Of a DNA stretch of 64,000 nucleotides, positions 9,009 through 18,054 are shown in pieces. A model generated the notes under the pieces. The model was not told the DNA's origin, did no database searches, and was given only the letters and a program-made list of their open reading frames with translations. Source of the DNA: Eutrophocola sp964503965 (lineage in GTDB: Bacteria; Pseudomonadota; Gammaproteobacteria; Pseudomonadales; Pseudohongiellaceae). The stretch is from the NCBI GenBank assembly GCA_964503965.1, contig CAZDCK010000011.1, positions 1 to 64,000 of the forward strand, given 5' to 3'. Position 1 is the first letter of the stretch, and each line of letters begins with the position of its first letter. Made by a program: the position numbers and the translations under genes.

Positions 9009-10589
9009 ATGGAAAATCTTGCTACAAAAATAAAAATCAGAATTCTTGCTGCTGTCCTTTTCCTGGTGTCCTCGACAGTACTTCAGGCCCAGGAATCCCT
9101 GATAGACCTGATCAAGGATCGTCGTTTTGATGATGCACTTGCTGCCATCACAGCAGGTGCTGATATCAATGCAGAGCTGCCTGATGGCTCAACGGCACTC
9201 CTTTATGCAACCTATTCAGTCAATCATGAACTGGTTGAAGTACTACTTGATGCCGGTGCCGATGTTGATGTAACCAACAATTATGGTGCCACACCGCTGG
9301 CTGAGGCCGTCAAGCTTGATGATGCAGAACTTGTAAGCATGCTTCTGGACGCTGGTGCGGATCCTGATTCTCCCAACCTGGATAACCAGACGGCCCTGAT
9401 GCTGGCTGCCTACATCGGCAATCTGGAAATCGCCCAGATACTCATTGATGCAGGTGCCGATGTGAATGCGATAGAAACCTTCCGTGGTCAGAACGCATTG
9501 ATGTGGGCGTCAGCAGAAAACAATCCTGATGTAGCCGAACTGCTTGTGGCCAATGGCGCCGATGTCTCGGTCAAAGCCGTATACGATGACTGGCCCAGGC
9601 AAATGACTTCAGAGCCTCGTGCCCAGTTTCGCCCGACAGGTGGACTCACAGCACTTCTCTATGCCACACGCTCCGGCTGTTACCGATGCGCTGTGGCCAT
9701 TGTGGAAGGCGGTGCAGACATCAACCAGCCCAACCCGGATGGTGTTACACCTCTTCTCAATGCTATAGATAACAAAAGTTTCGACATTGCCATGTTCCTG
9801 ATCGACGAAGGCGCCAAAGTCGATGTATGGGACATGACTGGTCGCACACCGCTATATATGGCGGTGGACATGAATTCATTTGTACCACGCTCATTTGGTG
9901 GTTTTGGTGACTCTTTCAACCCACTGGCCAATAATGATCGGGGCATAACAGCCATGGACATTGTTCATCGCCTGCTGGACATGGGCGTTGATGTCAATCA
10001 CCAACTTACTCGCATGCGCCCGAATGGTCCTGGCCGGGGACGTTTTGCCGATTATGATATGCGCGGTGGCACCCATGCCCTGATGATAGCTGTATTTACC
10101 CATGACCATGAAGCCATTGAAGTTTTGCTTGAGCATGGTGCGGAAGTGGATCTGCGTAATGTCTTCAGAATTACGCCCTTGATGTATGCCTCCGGTATGA
10201 GCGGCAATGGTCGAGGCCCTAGTGGTTCCAATGGTGATGACATCCAGGAAAGAGCGGTCAGGACAATTAACATGCTGCTGGATGCTGGTGCCGACATCAA
10301 TGCCCAGGTCAATGACAGCCATACATTCACCGCAAAACTCGATACCTATATTGCCTGGAAAGACAACGAAGGCCGCACAGCCCTCCACTCGGCAGCCGAA
10401 CTGGGCTGGGATAAAGTGGCCAAGGTCCTTCTTGATCGCGGTGCAGACCCGGAAATACAGGATGCCCAGGGCAACACACCTCTGGACCTGGCGCTTCAGG
10501 AAGTGGTTGAAAGCACACGACCAGGACGTCGCGTATCTGCGGAAGGTCGTCAGGCCGTTGCTGCCCTGCTTGGAATGCCTGGCCAGTAA
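9009..10589 (+). CDS. Exported ankyrin-repeat protein
   Basis: 526 residues from the ATG at 9009, which gives a clean Sec signal (MENLATKIKIRIL, then hydrophobic, ending VLQAQ). Upstream in-frame starts (8883, 8931, 8973) would put charged residues before the signal. The rest is ankyrin repeats: about ten units with the LLDAGADVDVTNNYGATPL type consensus between residues 30 and 510, broken by Gly/Arg/Pro-rich inserts near FVPRSFGGFGDSF and RPNGPGRGRF. Ankyrin domains bind proteins; an exported copy beside redox enzymes suggests a periplasmic scaffold or inhibitor, which is inference. It is probably the last gene of the DUF1592 operon. Confidence 0.8.
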   Translation: MENLATKIKIRILAAVLFLVSSTVLQAQESLIDLIKDRRFDDALAAITAGADINAELPDGSTALLYATYSVNHELVEVLLDAGADVDVTNNYGATPLAEAVKLDDAELVSMLLDAGADPDSPNLDNQTALMLAAYIGNLEIAQILIDAGADVNAIETFRGQNALMWASAENNPDVAELLVANGADVSVKAVYDDWPRQMTSEPRAQFRPTGGLTALLYATRSGCYRCAVAIVEGGADINQPNPDGVTPLLNAIDNKSFDIAMFLIDEGAKVDVWDMTGRTPLYMAVDMNSFVPRSFGGFGDSFNPLANNDRGITAMDIVHRLLDMGVDVNHQLTRMRPNGPGRGRFADYDMRGGTHALMIAVFTHDHEAIEVLLEHGAEVDLRNVFRITPLMYASGMSGNGRGPSGSNGDDIQERAVRTINMLLDAGADINAQVNDSHTFTAKLDTYIAWKDNEGRTALHSAAELGWDKVAKVLLDRGADPEIQDAQGNTPLDLALQEVVESTRPGRRVSAEGRQAVAALLGMPGQ

Positions 10590-10987
10590 AAACTGACTCA
10601 TATTTTTGGGCCAAGGCTGGACCAAACGAAGGAAAAGAATTCGAGGCAGGCTCCCGGGTTTACTCTTTACCCGGATTCCCCGGATTCCCCGGATTCCCCG
10701 GATTACCCTGATTCCCCCTATTGATGTTTATCCCGACTTCCGATTCATGTCATTGATGGGACGTTTAAGAATCATGGCAATCAGGACAGACAAAAACCCA
10801 TGTGACGCTCACCCCCTTTCCTGAATGGTCGCAGGGGCATTTTCAGGAATAGACAGCGCATTGAACCTGTATCATTGCGATGTTCCATGTTTAACTCAAG
10901 TCTGAAACCTTTTCTGTTGATTGCCCCATACGATTTGGTACCCTGTCACGTCTTCATCTCCTCGACGGCTAAAGGCATTTTTTCCCC
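10590..10987. other. Intergenic region without a supported gene
   Basis: 398 nt. The only structure seen is the 9-bp tandem repeat at 10671-10715. A short forward frame runs through it and reads as Arg-Ile-Pro repeats, which I take as an artefact of the repeat. No terminator hairpin with a T run was seen after the ankyrin gene. Confidence 0.5.
10671..10715. repeat. 9-bp tandem repeat (CCGGATTCC, about 4.7 units)
   Basis: Three exact copies of CCGGATTCC (10671-10679, 10680-10688, 10689-10697) are followed by degenerate copies CCGGATTAC and CCTGATTCC. The period is exactly 9. It lies between the ankyrin gene and the DUF6065-like pair. Such arrays vary in length between strains. No function is evident. 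Confidence 0.85.
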
Positions 10988-11728
10988 GTGGATACCAAGA
11001 AAATTCGTTTTGTGCGCAACAAGCCCTGGCTGACAAAAGACAGTGCATCCAGGCCTGTCCCTATTGGTAAAACCATTCCCGAATGGTATCGACAGGCCGA
11101 CCGCTACGCCAGGGACCCCCAGACCGACCAGTATTACGAAATGCCCCAGATAGGCGGAAAAATTCCAACATGGAAAGCCTGCCCTGCCGTCTACGATATT
11201 CTTGGCAGTGGTTATACCTACCGGACACCCTGCGACCTGGAGTTCGCCGAAGACAACCAGGGCAATATCCATGGCCGCGTACTCGATCCACAGCACCAGC
11301 AATTCCTGGTAGACCGGGAACCCCTGTACCAGTTTGTTGTACCGCAGGGTTATCATGCGAAACATTTTGCCTGGTGGGCAGACTGGTGCGTGGAGCTTCC
11401 TGAAGGATACAGTGCTATTTATATGCATCCGATCAACCGTTTTGAACTGCCATTCATTACTACAAGCGGCATCATCGATAATGACAAGGACAAGTTACCG
11501 GGCACCATTCCCTTCTTTTTTCTCAAAGGCGTCACCGGCATCCTGCCAGCAGGGACACCTATAGCCCAGATCATTCCATTCAAGCGGGAACACTGGATAG
11601 CGGAGTACGACACCTCCCTCTCACTTGAAGAAATGGAAGCCAAAAACCAGGCTAACAGCGACAAATATCGTAAACCGGATGGCGGTGTTTACCTGCGTGA
11701 AGTCTGGGAACGCCGTAAATACCAGTAA
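10988..11728 (+). CDS. DUF6065-like protein, first of a tandem pair
   Basis: 246 residues, GTG start with AAAGG about 14 nt upstream. No signal peptide or membrane segment. Recognisable blocks are WKACPAVYDIL, SGYTYRTPCDLEF, PEGYSAIYMHPINRFELPF and PAGTPIAQIIPFKREHW. They match what I recall of the DUF6065 family, which has cupin-like features and occurs in phages and Proteobacteria, with no known function. The next gene, 11 nt downstream, is a paralogue with the same ending (REVWERRKYQ). The family name is tentative. Confidence 0.7.
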   Translation: MDTKKIRFVRNKPWLTKDSASRPVPIGKTIPEWYRQADRYARDPQTDQYYEMPQIGGKIPTWKACPAVYDILGSGYTYRTPCDLEFAEDNQGNIHGRVLDPQHQQFLVDREPLYQFVVPQGYHAKHFAWWADWCVELPEGYSAIYMHPINRFELPFITTSGIIDNDKDKLPGTIPFFFLKGVTGILPAGTPIAQIIPFKREHWIAEYDTSLSLEEMEAKNQANSDKYRKPDGGVYLREVWERRKYQ

Positions 11729-11739
11729 GGACGCATATC

Positions 11740-12477
11740 ATGGATACAAGAAAAATCCGCTTTGTTTCCAATCGCCCCTGGCTGACGGAAAAAAGCAAAT
11801 CCAGACCCGGTCCTGTACTCAAGACCATTCCCGACTGGTTTCGCAAGGCCAGCCGTTTTATCAAGAATCCCGAAACAGGCCTACCGGTACTGAAAGAAGA
11901 TGGTAGCCGGATGTCAAACTGGAAAGCCTGCCCGGCCGTATTCGACATCATGAGCAGTGGCTACACCTACAAAACTCCCTGCGATATCGAGTTTTACGAG
12001 GATGCCCAGGGCAATATCCAGGCCCGTGTGCTCGATCCTCAACATCAGAGCCTGGTACAGGAGCGCATGCCGCTCGACCGCTTCCCGCCTCCGCAGGGTT
12101 TTCATGCCAAACATTTTGCCTGGTGGGCAGACTGGGCAGTGGAATTACCGGAAGGCTACAGTGCGCTGTATACACAACCATTCAACCGCTTTGAACTTCC
12201 CTTCTGGACCATGGGTGGGATCGTGGATAACGACAAGGTGCATCTGCCGGGGACCATGCCCTTTTTCTTCATGAAAGGTGTCACCGGCATTGTGCCCGCC
12301 GGTTCTCCCTATGCACAGATCATTCCCTTCAAACGGGAGCACTGGCTAGCAGAATATGACACGGATATTTCGGCCGAAGAGATTGATGCGAAAAACCGGG
12401 CCAATGCGGAAAAATACCGACGCCCGAACGGCGGCGTGTACTTCAGGGAAGTTTGGGAGCGGCGAAAGTATCAGTAG
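11740..12477 (+). CDS. DUF6065-like protein, second of a tandem pair
   Basis: 245 residues, clearly paralogous to the gene at 10988-11728 along its whole length: same start (MDTRKIRFVSNRPWLT), same SSGYTYKTPCDIEF, HAKHFAWWADW, NRFELPF and PYAQIIPFKREHW blocks, and same C-terminus. A start 11 nt after the first gene and one strand mean cotranscription. Both copies keep the conserved residues, so both are probably functional. No partner gene in the neighbourhood reveals the role. Confidence 0.7.
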   Translation: MDTRKIRFVSNRPWLTEKSKSRPGPVLKTIPDWFRKASRFIKNPETGLPVLKEDGSRMSNWKACPAVFDIMSSGYTYKTPCDIEFYEDAQGNIQARVLDPQHQSLVQERMPLDRFPPPQGFHAKHFAWWADWAVELPEGYSALYTQPFNRFELPFWTMGGIVDNDKVHLPGTMPFFFMKGVTGIVPAGSPYAQIIPFKREHWLAEYDTDISAEEIDAKNRANAEKYRRPNGGVYFREVWERRKYQ

Positions 12478-12512
12478 CCTTACATGGATGTACCCACAGC
12501 CAGACAACTTAC

Positions 12513-13238
12513 TCAGTTTCTCAGGACATTGCGCCAGTTATACTCGGTGCAGTTGTACTCCAGCAGAACAGAATCAGGCACTTTCTGCATCCAGACAGTG
12601 ACGCTTTCCGGTTGCCGGTACATCACGGGATCGGTCACCGTAATGATATTCTGGAGAATCAACTCATCGTCTGCGACACTCGATTTCTGCCTTTCTCCCA
12701 GGGGCAAGTCTGCTGCGGGTATCAGTGACAGGTGCTCACTGATCATGACCTGGTCACTATGCACCCATTTGTCCACTTCCCAGGCTTTGACCTTGGCGGT
12801 ATCGATCTCAAGAACATCCCTGCCATCTTCCGTACGCCAATGACCCACCGAATAACCGTTGCGTGTATGAGGCTGATCAGCAGGAATTGCCCGACCATCC
12901 AGGTAGACACGCCTGACCTCTGACTGAAATTCCGAGATTAGCGTAATGCGCTCTTCTGTCTGAATGATGTCCAGGGGATATCCAGCAATACCGAACATGG
13001 ATTCCGGCATTCCGGAATTTACGCAAAAAGCCCCTCGTTCCGGAGCATTAGCGGGCAGTTCATTGCGAAAGGCCTCTATGATGGCTTGCCCCTGCTCTGA
13101 CAGTTCCGGATCTCCGGGAGCGCCAAACAGGCCTCCCGGCCTATCATGTTGAAGCAGTACCCATACACCGGTCAGGTCAGCGGCTTGTACCGGAACATTG
13201 ATTAACATGGCAACCAGGAGGAGATAGTTGATTTTCAT
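12513..13238 (-). CDS. Conserved exported protein of unknown function
   Basis: 241 residues with a signal peptide (MKINYLLLVAMLINVPVQAA). The central part, PLDIIQTEERITLISEF, RRVYLDGRAIP and NGYSVGHWRTEDGRDVLEIDT, resembles a widespread group of small exported beta-rich proteins with an EVRRIYLDGR...GHSVGHWEGDTLVVDT type signature. I know no function for that group. It is convergent with the DUF6065 pair and divergent from the serine hydrolase gene, so it is a single-gene unit. Confidence 0.65.
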   Translation of the reverse strand: MKINYLLLVAMLINVPVQAADLTGVWVLLQHDRPGGLFGAPGDPELSEQGQAIIEAFRNELPANAPERGAFCVNSGMPESMFGIAGYPLDIIQTEERITLISEFQSEVRRVYLDGRAIPADQPHTRNGYSVGHWRTEDGRDVLEIDTAKVKAWEVDKWVHSDQVMISEHLSLIPAADLPLGERQKSSVADDELILQNIITVTDPVMYRQPESVTVWMQKVPDSVLLEYNCTEYNWRNVLRN

Positions 13239-13395
13239 AAGCTCACTTTCAATGACATTTCTTTGACGACATTATCCTGACCAACAGGGGCCAAGTGCAA
13301 CATAAGAATGCTCCACAAATATTCCATGAAGATGGATCTTTTTAGTATGGCGGATTATTCTTGAAGGTCATCCATTCAAGCCCGGGGCTGATTCC

Positions 13396-14616
13396 ATGAC
13401 TACGACCAGACTGATTTCACCTATTGCGATCTTCCTGCTTGCGATAACAGGCCTGCCTGCCCAGTTATCAGCCCAGGAAGTCAGGCCAGAGCGGGTAGGG
13501 CTGTCCTCGGAAAGACTTTCCCGTATTGAAACGCTGATGCAGCGTCATATCGACAACAATGGGTTTTCAGGGGCCGTTACCCTTGTCGCCCGCAACAACA
13601 AGGTTGCCTGGCTCCATTCCCAGGGACTGATGGATATAGCGTCCGGTAGACCCATGCAGAAAGATTCTGTATTTCGCATCATGTCCATGACAAAACCCAT
13701 CGTCGCCTTTTCCATCATGATGATGATGGAGGAAGGCCTGGTCAGGCTCGATGACCCAGTCTCCCGCTTCATTCCTAAACTTGGCGGCTTGAGGGTTGCC
13801 TCAGCGACCAATCCTAACGGGGTCAAGGCAGAGAGGGAGTTTACCGTCAAGGACTTGCTCACCCACACCTCGGGACTGATGAGCGGACCTCAAAGCAACA
13901 GAGCCGTCTCTGTTGAATTTACACCAAAGGCCACACTGGCAAATGTTCTGCCTCAACTCGGTACCGCTCCCCTGGAATTCCAGCCCGGCTCACGCTGGGC
14001 CTACAGCCCCATGTTCGGTTTTGATGTGCTGGCCCGAATTGTTGAAATCAGTTCAGGACTTGATTTTGGCAGCTTTGTTCAGCAGCGCATTTTCGACCCC
14101 CTGAATATGGATGACACTTATTTCTACAGGAATACTGCCCATCCCAACCTAACTACACTTTATCGCATCGAGAATGGTGAACTTGTCGAGAATCCGGATA
14201 TGCCCTTCATCAATGGCGCCTACTTCTCCGGTGGTGGCGGACTCTTCAGCACGGCTGAAGATTACCTGCAGTTCGCCTTGGTACTGCTCAATGATGGTGA
14301 GTTAAACGGAGAACGCCTGCTTGGGCGACGTACCATGGAGATCATGCGATCGGCCTTTATAGAGGATTCCCTGCCAGGCAGAAATCCCGGGGAAGGCTAT
14401 GGCCTGGGAGTCAGGGTCATCACCGATGCCGTGGCCAATCATACCTGGCTGTCTACCGGCAGTTTTGGCTGGAGCGGCGCGTTCAATACCCACTTCTTCG
14501 TTGATCCGGAGGAAGAGATCGTTGGTATCTACATGACCCAGGTCACCGGCTTTCCGGGTGCATTTACACTGATGGATGACTTTGAAACGGCCGTGATGCA
14601 AGCCATTGTCGAATAG
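13396..14616 (+). CDS. Serine hydrolase, class C beta-lactamase-like family
   Basis: 406 residues. A signal peptide ends near LSAQ (residue 27), so the protein is probably periplasmic. The catalytic SxxK is SMTK at residues 97-100 (FRIMSMTKPIVAFSI), and LLTHTSGL is the usual family block. The Tyr motif appears as YSP in WAYSPMFGFDVL, and HTWLSTGSFGWSGAF corresponds to the KTG-like region. Relatives include esterases, D-amino-acid peptidases and true lactamases, so the substrate is open and resistance should not be assumed. It precedes the alpha/beta hydrolase gene by 56 nt. Confidence 0.8.
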   Translation: MTTTRLISPIAIFLLAITGLPAQLSAQEVRPERVGLSSERLSRIETLMQRHIDNNGFSGAVTLVARNNKVAWLHSQGLMDIASGRPMQKDSVFRIMSMTKPIVAFSIMMMMEEGLVRLDDPVSRFIPKLGGLRVASATNPNGVKAEREFTVKDLLTHTSGLMSGPQSNRAVSVEFTPKATLANVLPQLGTAPLEFQPGSRWAYSPMFGFDVLARIVEISSGLDFGSFVQQRIFDPLNMDDTYFYRNTAHPNLTTLYRIENGELVENPDMPFINGAYFSGGGGLFSTAEDYLQFALVLLNDGELNGERLLGRRTMEIMRSAFIEDSLPGRNPGEGYGLGVRVITDAVANHTWLSTGSFGWSGAFNTHFFVDPEEEIVGIYMTQVTGFPGAFTLMDDFETAVMQAIVE

Positions 14617-14672
14617 GGGTCTGACAGGCAGATTCATGAGAGGACACACAAACATTACAGGGAGATGTAGCC

Positions 14673-16112
14673 ATGAAACCGATATTGTTCATCCACGGAT
14701 ATTCCTCAGAAGGACACGGCAACACTGTCGAGGAAATTTACGGCACGCTACCTGATGACCTCAGACGGGCCTTTGGTAATAAAAAGGTACTCGATCTCAA
14801 CCTGAGTCGATGGATATCACTTAGTGATGGCGTCAACCTGGACGATGTCAGCCTGGCCATGGACCGGGCATTACGGTCCCGCCACAAGGCTCTTCTGAGA
14901 GACGGTTTTCACGTGGTGATTCACAGTACCGGCGCCCTGGTTGTTCGCAACTGGATCAGGAATCATTGCCTGGATCCATCAACCTGCCCCATTGACAACA
15001 TTGTTCACCTGGCAGGCGCACACTTTGGTAGCGGGCTTGCCCATATTGGATCAGGGCAGTTCGCACGCTGGGCCAGACTGCTTGCGTTGCATACTCGCAG
15101 TGGCATCCAGGTACTTGATGAACTGATGTTCGGTTCCTGGAAATCCCTGGATCTTGCCCTGCACTTTATTAAACCTGGCGGTGATATGTTTGATGATTAC
15201 GGTGTACAGGAATTCTGTATTATCGGCTCACAAACACCCAAGGCACTTCGTCATATACCTGTGCGATATATCAAGGAAGACTCCTCCGATAATACTGTTC
15301 GCACCAGTGCAGGCAATCTGAACTTCAATTACATCAGCATTACCCCCAAGCACGATGTGGATTCCCTGTCTGTGCCCAGACTGAAGAAACTCAATGAGGA
15401 GAGGCTTGAAGAGAAAACGCTGTCCGGGCGTTATTATGCGATTGATATTAGCGGGTTGAGTCGAGAAAGACGCCGTATACCATACACCATTGCCTATGAA
15501 ACCGCCCACTTCGGGGAAGACATAGGGATCGTCATCGGCAGCAAAAACCGGAAGTCCATTGTCCCCCTGGTGACTACCGCCCTGTCGACACCGGTAGATG
15601 ATACCGCCTATGCAAAGGTCGCTGACAGATTTTCTGCCAACACGGAAAAGACATTCAAGCGGGCAGCCCGGCTCTCAAGCAGATTACTTGAATGGAATGT
15701 ACAACAGCAGTACGAGGGGCATGCACAACTGATTTTCAGGATCAGGGACCAGCATGGCAATGGCGTCAGGGATTTTGACATCATGTTTCGATCAAGAGGC
15801 AGCAAGGGTACGAAGCTGGAGAAGCTGATTGAAGACAGGCGTACAAACAAGAATCATGCAGGCACCAATACTTTTTATTTGCGAACACAGTCATTTCATC
15901 GCGGCAACTGGAAAGACCTGATCGGAGATTTATGCCCTGTTGATGTTGAAATAACCGGCACTGAGACACAATCCGATGAGATTGCCTATGTCCCCTTGCT
16001 GATGCGCTTTTCCGGAACACAGGCCAGGTCAGTGATCAATACATTCCAGACGACCATTATTGATATTGAGCTGGCCCGCCTCCCGACCGGGAGCGTCTTC
16101 AGGATAAAATAG
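14673..16112 (+). CDS. Alpha/beta-hydrolase, lipase-like, with extra C-terminal domain
   Basis: 479 residues, cytoplasmic by sequence (no signal). The N-terminal FIHGYSSEGHG holds the oxyanion HG, and VVIHSTGALVVRNW provides the nucleophile Ser85 in an unusual xHSTG elbow (Ile in place of the first Gly). DNIVHLAGAHFGSGLA resembles PGAP1/LipA-type hydrolases. Residues from about 245 form a separate beta-rich domain without a family I recognise. An AGGGAG ribosome site precedes the ATG. The substrate is unknown; esterase or lipase activity is likely. Confidence 0.7.
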   Translation: MKPILFIHGYSSEGHGNTVEEIYGTLPDDLRRAFGNKKVLDLNLSRWISLSDGVNLDDVSLAMDRALRSRHKALLRDGFHVVIHSTGALVVRNWIRNHCLDPSTCPIDNIVHLAGAHFGSGLAHIGSGQFARWARLLALHTRSGIQVLDELMFGSWKSLDLALHFIKPGGDMFDDYGVQEFCIIGSQTPKALRHIPVRYIKEDSSDNTVRTSAGNLNFNYISITPKHDVDSLSVPRLKKLNEERLEEKTLSGRYYAIDISGLSRERRRIPYTIAYETAHFGEDIGIVIGSKNRKSIVPLVTTALSTPVDDTAYAKVADRFSANTEKTFKRAARLSSRLLEWNVQQQYEGHAQLIFRIRDQHGNGVRDFDIMFRSRGSKGTKLEKLIEDRRTNKNHAGTNTFYLRTQSFHRGNWKDLIGDLCPVDVEITGTETQSDEIAYVPLLMRFSGTQARSVINTFQTTIIDIELARLPTGSVFRIK

Positions 16113-16239
16113 GACCAGATATGTCTTAATGACCCCAATACGAAACTTGTTGGAAAGCCGTCATGGCAGGCTCCATTCCTTACCCAATTCCGTTAAGCTT
16201 TACCCAATATAGATTCAACCTGAAAAGAGGCCATAATTC

Positions 16240-17259
16240 ATGGATTTTCGTTATATCGGTAAAAGTGGACTTCGTGTCAGCCCCATCTGCATGGGCACGA
16301 TGACATTCGGCAGTTGGACGGACAAGGCCGAGGCATTTCGCATACTGGATAAAAGCTATGAGCACGGCATCAACTTCTTTGATACCGCCGAGATCTATCC
16401 TGTCCCACCTCAAGCAGAAAGCGTCGGACTTACCGAAGAGATATTCGGCGAATGGATGAGAGGCAAGTCCCGGGATTCACTAATTATCGCAACCAAGGTG
16501 TCCGGCGCGGCCTCCGGTTGGATGGTGCCCGTCACTCGCCATGGACTGACAGCCCTGGATCGTCACCATATCGAAAAGGCTGTTGAAGGCAGCCTGCGTC
16601 GCCTCAATACAGATTACATTGATCTTTACCAGATTCATTGGCCAGACCCCATCACCCCTGTTGAAGAAACCATGGATGCCCTCAATCGTCTTGTTGAAGC
16701 AGGTAAGGTCAGATATGTGGGTACATCCAATGACACAGCCTATGGCCTGACCAAAAGCAATACGGTCGCTGACTACGAAGGGTTTGTCCGCTTCCAGTCC
16801 ATCCAGAACAACTTTTCTCTGCTGCATCGGCGTTGTCTTGATGAGATTGCCAATATCTGCCGCCGTGAGAATGTATCATTACTGCCCTATTCTCCGATTG
16901 GTGGTGGTGTCTTAAGTGGCAAATACAACATCGACCCTTTACCAGCCGACTCCCGATTTGGCGAATACATTGACGCCGAAGATCCAAGGCAACGCGCCAT
17001 GGCGGATCGTTTTGTAAACCAGGCCACACTGGCCTCTACAGCCCGATATCTTGAAATTGCTGCAGAAGCCGGCATGTCTGCTGTGACCCTGGCCACAGCG
17101 TGGAGCATGCATTTCGACTTTGTGGCCTCCACCATTATTGGAGCCCGGTCAGCCCAGCAACTGGATGAATCCCTGGCTGCACTGGATGTCTCACTGAGTG
17201 ACGATGTACTCAGGGCCTGTGATGACGTCCATAACGAGTTCCTCTATCCCATGGGCTAG
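16240..17259 (+). CDS. Aldo/keto reductase
   Basis: 339 residues, cytosolic NADPH-dependent oxidoreductase of the Tas/YajO type. The catalytic tetrad is visible: Asp and Tyr in FFDTAEIYP, Lys in IIATKVSG, His in YIDLYQIHWPD. The NADPH-binding end contains TIIGARSAQQLDESL. Length is typical. The true substrate cannot be read. It stands alone and converges on the disrupted gene that ends at 17264. Confidence 0.88.
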   Translation: MDFRYIGKSGLRVSPICMGTMTFGSWTDKAEAFRILDKSYEHGINFFDTAEIYPVPPQAESVGLTEEIFGEWMRGKSRDSLIIATKVSGAASGWMVPVTRHGLTALDRHHIEKAVEGSLRRLNTDYIDLYQIHWPDPITPVEETMDALNRLVEAGKVRYVGTSNDTAYGLTKSNTVADYEGFVRFQSIQNNFSLLHRRCLDEIANICRRENVSLLPYSPIGGGVLSGKYNIDPLPADSRFGEYIDAEDPRQRAMADRFVNQATLASTARYLEIAAEAGMSAVTLATAWSMHFDFVASTIIGARSAQQLDESLAALDVSLSDDVLRACDDVHNEFLYPMG

Positions 17260-17263
17260 TCGA

Positions 17264-17849
17264 TCAAAACTGTCTTTTAAAGCCTATCCACCAGTGACAT
17301 GACGGGGTTTGCCTTAAGGAGTCACCTTGCATGGCGGACAGGTCCGACAGGCTTTTGAACAGGCGTTCATCCGCCGGGTCGGTGAGGGTGGCTTCAATCA
17401 GCCAGTTGGCATCCTCAGACTTCCAGGTACTTTGCAATGTGAGACTTTCAGCCTCGACGTAGTGAGAATTGCCGGCACCCGTTCACTGAGATGGTGGCGT
17501 TCCATGTTCAGTGAAGCATCCCCTTCCCTGAATTCAATGCTGGTAGTTATCTCACGCTTACTTCCCTTGACTGGATACACACTTTTATCCAGATGATTAT
17601 TAATCACCCGGGTGTATTGATACCGGGAGCGCTCAACTAACTCGGTAAGGTCATTATCTATTTCCCAGGCCCTGGTTGCCGGGTTAGGCGCCTGGAAACT
17701 TTCTTCAAGCCCCATCAATACCAGTACGGAATGGATCGACATCTCCATTGTGTGAGTCTGGGCAGCGAGAGGTAAGCTGCCGTAGTCATTGACACGAAAA
17801 ACAGGGCAATTGCCGCCTGCCTATTATTGCGATGGTTATGGATCTTCAT
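17264..17849 (-). pseudogene. Frameshifted secreted-protein gene
   Basis: On the minus strand a perfect AGGAGG (17855-17860) precedes an ATG at 17849 that opens a signal-like sequence (MKIHNHRNNRQAAIALFFVS). The frame then breaks: near 17775 the reading passes to the frame holding LAAQTHTMEMSIHSVL and about 110 further residues. It breaks again near 17460, where the third frame continues AGNSHYVEAESLTLQSTWKS and ends at a TGA at 17264-17266. Joined together this gives a protein of about 195 residues. The strong ribosome site and sensible sequence across three frames argue for a recently inactivated gene or two assembly errors. The family is not recognised. Confidence 0.7.
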
Positions 17850-17971
17850 ACCCACCTCCTTTCTGTGTATGGGCAATTAGAATAGGTGAATATAATTATC
17901 AATATAATTCGATTTATCTATTATTTAGTTAGTTTTTTTCGAACTATTGGAGAAAGACAGATATACCAGGC

Positions 17972-18010
17972 AAAAAAAATGGCAGCTCAAAAGGAGGAGA
18001 TTGAGCTGCC
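17972..18010 (-). terminator. Rho-independent terminator of the HPF-like gene
   Basis: A perfect 10-bp inverted repeat (GGCAGCTCAA at 17981-17990 and TTGAGCTGCC at 18001-18010) with a 10-nt loop. Read on the minus strand it is followed by eight T (17972-17979). It lies 45 nt after the stop of the HPF-like gene. On the minus strand the loop reads TCTCCTCCTT, which resembles an anti-Shine-Dalgarno sequence. Confidence 0.9.
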
Positions 18011-18054
18011 GTGCAGGCAATGGAAGGGAGCTTGATAGCTTTGAGTGGAGGGGT

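Noticed and set aside
10606..10824. Forward 72-codon frame with Arg-Ile-Pro repeats
   Set aside because: It is created by the 9-bp tandem repeat; no good ribosome site for a protein of this kind and no domain.
16170..16209. Two TTACCCAAT copies before the aldo/keto reductase gene as an operator
   Set aside because: Only two imperfect copies, with no known regulator; too weak to call.
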